Shown here: piece after piece, positions 51,786-57,051 of the stretch
Layout: each line of letters begins with the position of its first letter
Numbering within the stretch: position 1 is the first letter of the stretch
Assembly (NCBI GenBank): GCA_011049115.1
Contig: DSCM01000006.1
Location: 1-57,051, forward strand
Source: Pseudomonadota bacterium
GTDB taxonomy: Bacteria > Desulfobacterota > Anaeroferrophillalia > Anaeroferrophillales > Tharpellaceae
Reading direction: 5' to 3'
DNA: 57,051 nt
Notes under the pieces: generated by a model
The model's input: the letters and a program-made list of their open reading frames with translations, nothing else
Database searches by the model: none
What the model was told of the DNA's origin: nothing
Translations under genes and position numbers: made by a program

Positions 51786-52949
51786 ATGGATTTCAAGCTG
51801 ACTGATGAACTGACGATGCTGCGGGATACGGTGCGTGATTTTGCGGCCGAAAAGATTGCTCCTTTTGCCGAGGAATGGGATAAAAAACACTATTTCCCTT
51901 ATGAAGAGGTGATTAAGCCGATGGGCCGGCTGGGTTTTTTCGGCACCGTGATTCCGGAGGAGTACGGCGGCAACGAAATGGGTTGGTTGGCGGCGATGAT
52001 TATTACCGAAGAAATCGCCCGGGCTTCAAGCTCCCTTCGGGTTCAGGTTAACATGCAGGAATTGGGCTGTGCTTTTACGATTCTCCGCTATGGCAATGAC
52101 GAACTTAAGCGAAAATATATCGAAAAATTGGTGAACGCCGACATTCTCGGAGCTTTTGCGATTACGGAGCCGGGGGCCGGCTCCGATATCATGGCCATGA
52201 AATCAACGGCCGTCGACAAGGGGGATCACTGGCTGCTGAATGGCCAGAAAACCTGGATTTCCAACGCCACGATCGGAGGCATTAATATCTTTTATGCTTA
52301 CACCGATCGCTCCGCCGGTGGTCGCGGTCTTTCCGCTTTCGTGGTTGATCTTGAAGAAAGTGAAGGTATCACGGTCACCGAGCTGAGTAAAATGGGTTCT
52401 TTGTCTTCGCCTACCGGGGAGATTGTGCTTGAAAATACCAAAATTCCTAAAGGGAATATCCTGGGTAAACCCGGTGACGGAGCCAAGATCGTTTTTGGTT
52501 CTCTCAGCCAGACGCGGCTTTCGGCCGCCGCCGGCGGTATTGGTTTGTCTCAGGCCTGTCTCGATTCGGTAACCAGGTATGCCATGGAACGGGAACAGTT
52601 CGGTCAGCCGATTGGCAACTTTCAGATGAACCAGTCGATGATCGCGGAAATGGTAGCCGAGATTGAGGCGGCCCGTCTGATGGTCTACAAGGCCGCCTGG
52701 CAGAAGGATCAGGGAGACCTGAGTAACAACCTGGAAGTGGCCGCGGCCAAATATCTTTCCGGTGAGCTGGCTTATAAATGTACTCAGTACGCCATGCGGA
52801 TTCTCGGGGCTTACGGTTATTCGACTGAATATCCGGTCGAAAGATATTTCCGGGATGCCCCCACCTACGCCATGGTTGAAGGCTCGACCAATATTTGTAA
52901 ATTTATCATGGCCCAGGATCAGCTTGGCATTCGCAAAGCAAATCGCTGA
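51786..52949 (+). CDS. Acyl-CoA dehydrogenase, probably non-decarboxylating glutaryl-CoA dehydrogenase
   Basis: A 387-residue FAD enzyme. It shows AFAITEPGAGSDIMAMKSTA and GQKTWISNATIGG (FAD and substrate contacts), MEREQFGQPIGNFQMNQSMIAEM, and the catalytic Glu in TYAMVEGSTNICKFIM. The residue before the catalytic Glu is Val; decarboxylating glutaryl-CoA dehydrogenases have Tyr there, and Val was reported for the non-decarboxylating enzyme of a sulfate reducer. The glutaconyl-CoA decarboxylase alpha subunit gene downstream supports this reading; a plain short-chain acyl-CoA dehydrogenase remains possible. AGGAGG lies 8 bases before ATG 51786. No electron-transfer flavoprotein genes are in the window. 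Confidence 0.82.
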   Translation: MDFKLTDELTMLRDTVRDFAAEKIAPFAEEWDKKHYFPYEEVIKPMGRLGFFGTVIPEEYGGNEMGWLAAMIITEEIARASSSLRVQVNMQELGCAFTILRYGNDELKRKYIEKLVNADILGAFAITEPGAGSDIMAMKSTAVDKGDHWLLNGQKTWISNATIGGINIFYAYTDRSAGGRGLSAFVVDLEESEGITVTELSKMGSLSSPTGEIVLENTKIPKGNILGKPGDGAKIVFGSLSQTRLSAAAGGIGLSQACLDSVTRYAMEREQFGQPIGNFQMNQSMIAEMVAEIEAARLMVYKAAWQKDQGDLSNNLEVAAAKYLSGELAYKCTQYAMRILGAYGYSTEYPVERYFRDAPTYAMVEGSTNICKFIMAQDQLGIRKANR

Positions 52950-53204
52950 GAAAACAGGCGGGATTGGCTTGGGGAGGCTTTGTGCAGGTTTTTATATGTA
53001 AAGCCTCTTGCATTCTCCCAGCTTATCTGCTATCTGTCCCGCCTCGCGCCGCCGCCGCGTATGGTTTTGCTTGCTCAAGATATTGCCGGTCGGGTGGTCG
53101 CTAAAATTAAGGGAACGGAGTTTTTCAGCCGTTGTCCGGGTGGAAATTGCCAATTCTAATTTCAGGAATATACGCGACTCTTTTGGGGCCGCAAGGAGTG
53201 AACT

Positions 53205-54938
53205 ATGAAGCAGTATTTTGCGGAGATGCCTTTGTTCGGAAAGGAACTCAAAGACAAGCAGAAAGAGAAGGCGGCTGAAAGTGCGGCCCAGATTAAAAAG
53301 GTCGAAGAACACTATGCCGCTGAGGTTGAGCGGGTCAAAAAAGCCGGTTTGCCGGCCGAAAAAATCAATCAGCGGGGGGAAATGACGGCCTGGCAGCGAC
53401 TTGAATACCTGCTTGATCCGGGAACCTTTCTGCCGATGAACACAACCTTTAATCCGCTTGGCAACGAGGAAGGCACGACCGGGGTTATCAATGGTCTTGC
53501 CAAAATTCGTGGTCGCTGGGTTTCGGTTATCGCTTCCGATAACAAGGTTTTGGCCGGCGCCTGGATCGGCGGCCAGGCCGAGAATATTTTTCGGGCCCAG
53601 GATATGGCCGAACAGATGCGGATTCCGCTGGTCTGGGTTTTAAACTGCAGTGGGGTTAAGCTGACCCATCAGCAGGAGGTTTATGCCGGACGGCGTTCCG
53701 GGGGGCGCACCTTTTTTCGTCACGCCGAGCTGGCGCAAAAAGGGATTCCGGTGATTGTCGGTATGTACGGCACCAACCCGGCCGGAGGGGGATATCATGC
53801 GATCAGTCCGGCAATTATTTTCGCCCATGATAAGTCCAATATGGCGGTTGGCGGCGGGGGGATTGTCAGCGGTATGAGTCCGAAAGGTCATTTCGATCTT
53901 GAAGGGGCCGAAGAGCTGATTGCCAATACTCGTCACCTCAAAGTCGTGCCTCCGGGAAGCACGAAAGTTCATTACGAAAAAACCGGTTTCATGCGTGAAA
54001 TCTTTGCCACGGAAGAAGGCGTGCTGGATGCGATCAAGGATTGCGTGGCCGGGCTTCCGTCCTATGACCCGGCGGCTTTTCGGGTTGCGGAACCGAAGGC
54101 GCCCCGTTTTTCGGGTGAGGATCTGAATTATCTGGTACCCTACAATCAGAAATCGACCTATAATATGGACGAGGTTATTGCTCGTCTGGTGGATAATAGC
54201 GAGCATACGGAATTTCGTCCCGACTACGGTCCGGAGATTTATTGTGGCCTGGTCAAGATCGATGGGTTCCCGGTGGGAGTGGTGGCCAATCGTCAGGGTT
54301 TTCTCGGGGCCAATTATCCAGAGTATGCCGATTATACGGGGATCGGTGCCAAGCTTTACCGGCAAGGTCTGATCAAAATGAGTGATTTCGTGAACTATTG
54401 CGGTCGGGACCGGGTGCCGATGATCTGGCTGCAGGATACTTCCGGAATTGATGTCGGTGATATTGCGGAAACGGCCGAACTCCTGGGGTTGGGCATGTCC
54501 TTGATCTATTCGATTGAAAGTTCCATGTTGCCGATGATGACCGTGGTTCTGCGCAAGGGCACGGCCGCGGCTCATTACGTCATGTGCGGTCCCCAGGGTA
54601 ATCGTAATAATGTTTTCACCCTTGGGGTACCGACTACCGAAGTCGAGGTTATGCATGGCGAAACGGCGGCCACGGCGGCTTTTGCCCGCCGCCTGGTCAA
54701 GGAAAAAGATGCCGGCAAGGATCTGCAGCCGGTTATCGACAAGATGAATAAACTGGCGCAGCAGTATTATGATCAGTCCCGACCGGCTTATTGTGCCGAA
54801 CAGGGGTTTGTGGATGAAATTGTTTCCCTGCCGAAACTGCGTGAATATATGGTTGCTTTCACTCAGGCGGTTTTTCAGAATCCGGGATCAATCTGTCCGC
54901 AACATCAGATGCTTCTGCCCAGAATTATTCGCGGGTAG
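53205..54938 (+). CDS. gcdA: Glutaconyl-CoA decarboxylase alpha subunit (GcdA-like carboxyltransferase)
   Basis: A 577-residue protein that closely follows the pattern of GcdA, the carboxyltransferase that moves CO2 from glutaconyl-CoA to biotin in a sodium-pumping decarboxylase. Shared stretches include RGEMTAWQRLEYLLDPGTF, ASDNKVLAGAW, QAENIFRAQD, IPLVWVLNCSGVK, RRSGGRTFFRHAEL, GTNPAGGGYHAISP, DTSGIDVGDIAETAELLGLG and the ending SICPQHQMLLPRIIR. GcdA length is normal. It follows the dehydrogenase by 255 bases. The beta (membrane pump) and gamma/delta genes are absent here; the biotin carrier at 8.9 kb is a possible partner. AAGGAG lies 6 bases before the ATG. Confidence 0.88.
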   Translation: MKQYFAEMPLFGKELKDKQKEKAAESAAQIKKVEEHYAAEVERVKKAGLPAEKINQRGEMTAWQRLEYLLDPGTFLPMNTTFNPLGNEEGTTGVINGLAKIRGRWVSVIASDNKVLAGAWIGGQAENIFRAQDMAEQMRIPLVWVLNCSGVKLTHQQEVYAGRRSGGRTFFRHAELAQKGIPVIVGMYGTNPAGGGYHAISPAIIFAHDKSNMAVGGGGIVSGMSPKGHFDLEGAEELIANTRHLKVVPPGSTKVHYEKTGFMREIFATEEGVLDAIKDCVAGLPSYDPAAFRVAEPKAPRFSGEDLNYLVPYNQKSTYNMDEVIARLVDNSEHTEFRPDYGPEIYCGLVKIDGFPVGVVANRQGFLGANYPEYADYTGIGAKLYRQGLIKMSDFVNYCGRDRVPMIWLQDTSGIDVGDIAETAELLGLGMSLIYSIESSMLPMMTVVLRKGTAAAHYVMCGPQGNRNNVFTLGVPTTEVEVMHGETAATAAFARRLVKEKDAGKDLQPVIDKMNKLAQQYYDQSRPAYCAEQGFVDEIVSLPKLREYMVAFTQAVFQNPGSICPQHQMLLPRIIRG

Positions 54939-54968
54939 TTCCCCAGGCGGACGCCAGGGAACTTTAAA

Positions 54969-55018
54969 CCAGCAAAAAACCGGTTGTGCCAGGCATGGCG
55001 CAACCGGTTTTTTGCTGG
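54969..55018. terminator. Strong bidirectional terminator after gcdA
   Basis: An 18-bp perfect stem (CCAGCAAAAAACCGGTTG at 54969-54986 with its complement at 55001-55018), extended inward by about 4 more pairs around a short loop. The A and T tracts in the stem can act on either strand. It begins 31 bases after the gcdA stop. Confidence 0.82.
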
Positions 55019-55079
55019 TGGTTTTTATGGTGAAATTGGAAGTTGCCAGTTTCCCATGAAATTTGCTATAAGGAAGTCC

Positions 55080-56813
55080 ATGAAAGCTATTTCAAAAGAA
55101 CCGTTCCCGATCATCCGCAGGTGGCGCGGAAAACTTTCCCTGATGGGTTGGTGGGTATTGTCCTTGTGTCTGTTCGGCGTAGGCTGTAATGGCCGGCTGG
55201 GTGGGGAAGGGACGCTTTGTCGCCCGATCACTTTGTCGGAAGCGGTTGAAAACGCCGCTCCGGAGTTCCCGGTTGTTGAATGGCAGGAGAGCCTGGATGG
55301 AGACATCGGTGAGGGCTCGGCCCTGACGGTTTTTTTGGAATATCTTGATGAAATGGGGTCTTTTTCTGTGGGGGATCCGTCGGACTCCGTGGCCGACATT
55401 GAGCTCGAACTGCAGGCGCGGACTGTTGCCCGTTATCAGTTTCCGCTGGTTATGAACGCTCGGGTTCAGCACTTTATCTCTTATTACAGCACGGTGCAGA
55501 ACCGGTTTATGCATCGTTCACTGGCTCGATCCCACCGTTATCTGGGAATGATGCGTAAGGTTCTGCGCGAGCATGATATTCCGGAAGAATTGGCTTACAT
55601 GGTTTTGATTGAAAGCGGTTTCACGAACCATGCGTACTCGTCGGCCCAGGCCTGTGGGCCCTGGCAGTTTATCAGCGCCACCGGCAAGCGCTACGGGCTT
55701 AAAATCAACGCCTGGGTGGATGAACGCCGCGATCCGGTCAAGGCGACCTATGCGGCGGCAGCGTATTTGGTGGACCTTTATACAATGTTTGATTCCTGGT
55801 ATCTGGCCGCTGCCGCCTACAACGCCGGAGAGGGCAAGATTCAGCGAGCCATGCGTCGACATCAGACCGATGATTTCTGGGAAATGGCTCGCTTTAATTA
55901 TCTCAAACGTGAAACCAAGGATTATATTCCGCGTCTGATCGCGGCCATTATGATCGCTCGGGAGCCGGAAAAGTATGGTTTTGTCGAGATCGAGTACGAA
56001 GATCCGTTCGCCTTTGATCTGGTCAGGCTTGAGGACGCGACGGATCTCAAGGTGATTGCCTGGGCGGCGGGGGTGCCGGTGGAAGAGCTTCGCAAACTCA
56101 ATCCCGAACTCAGCTATTGGTGTACTCCGCCGGGAGCCGGGAACTATGAACTGCGGGTTCCTGAAGGCTCCGGTCAGGTTTGTCAGCAGGTTTTGTCCGG
56201 GCTGTCGCCGGAGAAAAGGATAACCTTTCGCAAACATCTGATAGCGCCCGGGGACACCCTCTCAACCATTGCCCGGCGTTATCGTACCGGAGTCAGTCAG
56301 ATCAAGGAGTTAAACGGGCTTGCCGGAACTCGTATCCGGGCCGGCCGCGAGCTTTTGATTCCGGTGCGGGTTGCCGGCAGCGGGCCGGTGGTTTTTGATC
56401 AGGCGATCTATCGTTCAGGCAGTCCTGCCGCTCTGCCGCCGGTGCCGTCAGGATCAGGTGGGCAGACTGCGTACCGGGTGCGCACGGGCGACAGTTTATG
56501 GAAAATAGCCCGGCGTTACAATCTTAGCGTGGCGGAGCTTCAGCTTTTTAATGATCTGGGCCAGTCAACCACTATCAAGCCGGGACAGGTCCTGCGCTTG
56601 CGGCCTGCGGCTGCCAACCGGATAAAGCCGAAGCCGGTTCCCGTGGTTAAAGGCAAAAAGGAACGCCAGGAGATCGTGACCTTGAATAGGGGTGATAATC
56701 TCTGGCGTATCGCCCGGCGTTATCAGGTGACGGTGTCCGAACTTGAGAGCTGGAACCGCTTGCCGCCGGGAAAGATTCTCCAGCCGGGCCAGCAGCTGGT
56801 TGTTTACCGCTGA
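55080..56813 (+). CDS. mltD: MltD-like lytic transglycosylase with three LysM repeats
   Basis: A 577-residue lipoprotein. Signal (WWVLSLCLFG) with lipobox FGVGC near residue 37; a transglycosylase SLT domain about residues 150-300 with catalytic Glu in MVLIESGFTNHAYSSAQACGPWQFI, AYLVDLY and AAAYNAGEGKIQRAM; then three LysM domains (HLIAPGDTLSTIARRYRTG, YRVRTGDSLWKIARRYNLS, VTLNRGDNLWRIARRYQVT). It cleaves the peptidoglycan glycan chain and binds it through LysM. ATG 55080 is favoured (AAGGA 5 bases upstream) over ATG 55056. Confidence 0.93.
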   Translation: MKAISKEPFPIIRRWRGKLSLMGWWVLSLCLFGVGCNGRLGGEGTLCRPITLSEAVENAAPEFPVVEWQESLDGDIGEGSALTVFLEYLDEMGSFSVGDPSDSVADIELELQARTVARYQFPLVMNARVQHFISYYSTVQNRFMHRSLARSHRYLGMMRKVLREHDIPEELAYMVLIESGFTNHAYSSAQACGPWQFISATGKRYGLKINAWVDERRDPVKATYAAAAYLVDLYTMFDSWYLAAAAYNAGEGKIQRAMRRHQTDDFWEMARFNYLKRETKDYIPRLIAAIMIAREPEKYGFVEIEYEDPFAFDLVRLEDATDLKVIAWAAGVPVEELRKLNPELSYWCTPPGAGNYELRVPEGSGQVCQQVLSGLSPEKRITFRKHLIAPGDTLSTIARRYRTGVSQIKELNGLAGTRIRAGRELLIPVRVAGSGPVVFDQAIYRSGSPAALPPVPSGSGGQTAYRVRTGDSLWKIARRYNLSVAELQLFNDLGQSTTIKPGQVLRLRPAAANRIKPKPVPVVKGKKERQEIVTLNRGDNLWRIARRYQVTVSELESWNRLPPGKILQPGQQLVVYR

Positions 56814-56818
56814 TTTCT

Positions 56819-57051
56819 TTACAATCCTCGCATCCACTCTTCCCGTAAGGGTACGTTTCCGTTTAAGGCTTGGTCAATCATCTGCAGAGCGGCTTCGCGC
56901 TGAGCCGGCGAATGGATTTTGATCGGCAGATAGTTGGAGGCGTGGTTGGCCATAAACATGCCTCGGCTCAGATTGGTCCAGGAAATCATCTCCTTGAGTT
57001 CCAGGAGGAGGCCGTGCTGATCGGGGAGTTCGAAACGGCCGTTCCGCCGGC
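56819..57051 (-). CDS. Probable radical SAM protein, C-terminal 76 residues (5' end outside window)
   Basis: The minus strand is open from the window end to a TAA at 56821-56819. It reads ISWTNLSRGMFMANHASNYLPIKI, then SPAQREAALQMIDQALNG and ends LREEWMRGL. This ending (Ile/Leu-D-x-A-L-x-G and EWMRGL, with a leading FxANHASNY motif) is one I associate with radical SAM proteins of Desulfobacterota, but the cluster-binding part is not present. It faces the end of the transglycosylase gene with 5 bases between. Confidence 0.5.
   Translation of the reverse strand, partial: RRNGRFELPDQHGLLLELKEMISWTNLSRGMFMANHASNYLPIKIHSPAQREAALQMIDQALNGNVPLREEWMRGL

Noticed and set aside
1-57051. CRISPR array, prophage or insertion sequence
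   Set aside because: No regularly spaced repeats, integrase, transposase or phage structural genes were seen on either strand.

Overview
The window is about 57 kb of chromosome from what looks like an anaerobic Desulfobacterota (deltaproteobacterial) organism. The evidence is the mix of genes: a stand-alone biotin carrier with a separate carboxyltransferase, a glutaryl-CoA dehydrogenase-like enzyme beside a glutaconyl-CoA decarboxylase alpha subunit, FolE2 with QueD, a KamA-type radical SAM aminomutase, a very long SNF2 helicase, DUF2288, and a sigma-54 promoter in front of flagellar genes. The genus cannot be fixed from sequence reading alone. I saw no phage, insertion sequence, CRISPR array or integrase. 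This is mostly ordinary chromosome with a few unusual proteins.

Layout. 1-5.6 kb: the end of an MBL-fold hydrolase, a YyaL/DUF255 thioredoxin-fold protein, an M20 amidohydrolase (minus), a gamma carbonic anhydrase-like protein and a FliK-like protein. 5.7-10.7 kb: a zinc-ribbon/DUF3426 membrane protein, a TPR lipoprotein, a small biotin carrier and a pyruvate/oxaloacetate-type carboxyltransferase. The last two are separated by a terminator, a promoter and a 15+15 bp palindrome. 10.8-14.7 kb (minus): a probable operon pilB/mshE-like ATPase - queD - folE2 - plsY. 14.7-21.2 kb (minus): flagellar operon flgB-flgC-fliE-fliF-fliG-fliH-fliI behind a near-consensus sigma-54 promoter. 21.5-26.3 kb (minus): a frame-broken periplasmic binding protein, a hybrid histidine kinase and a glycerol dehydrogenase, which may be one sensing and metabolic unit. 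26.7 kb: tRNA-Gly(CCC). 26.9-35.5 kb: a KamA-family aminomutase (plus), then SNF2 helicase, dGTPase-like protein and citrate synthase (minus). 35.7-42.3 kb: an ABC-2 exporter, clpB, a SIMPL protein and malate dehydrogenase. 42.4-46.6 kb (minus): a broken cheW, a broken chemoreceptor with three CZB-like repeats, and a periplasmic binding protein. 46.8-50.3 kb: surE-miaB-vanZ-PHP-DUF2288, tightly packed. 51.8-54.9 kb: acyl-CoA (glutaryl-CoA) dehydrogenase and gcdA. The window ends with an MltD-like LysM lytic transglycosylase and the C-terminus of a probable radical SAM protein.

The observations most worth following are: a chemoreceptor whose sensor region holds three tandem CZB-like zinc-site repeats; an aminomutase whose substrate-site residues match glutamate rather than lysine 2,3-aminomutase and which carries an extra N-terminal domain of about 185 residues; four tandem MshEN-like (c-di-GMP-type) motifs on the pilus ATPase; a charged insertion of about 60 residues in citrate synthase; and a palindrome before the carboxyltransferase whose core recurs at the malate dehydrogenase promoter. 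Three sensory genes (binding protein, chemoreceptor, cheW) carry single-base frame disruptions, mostly beside short G/C runs. These may be gene decay or sequencing errors, and sequence reading cannot tell which.
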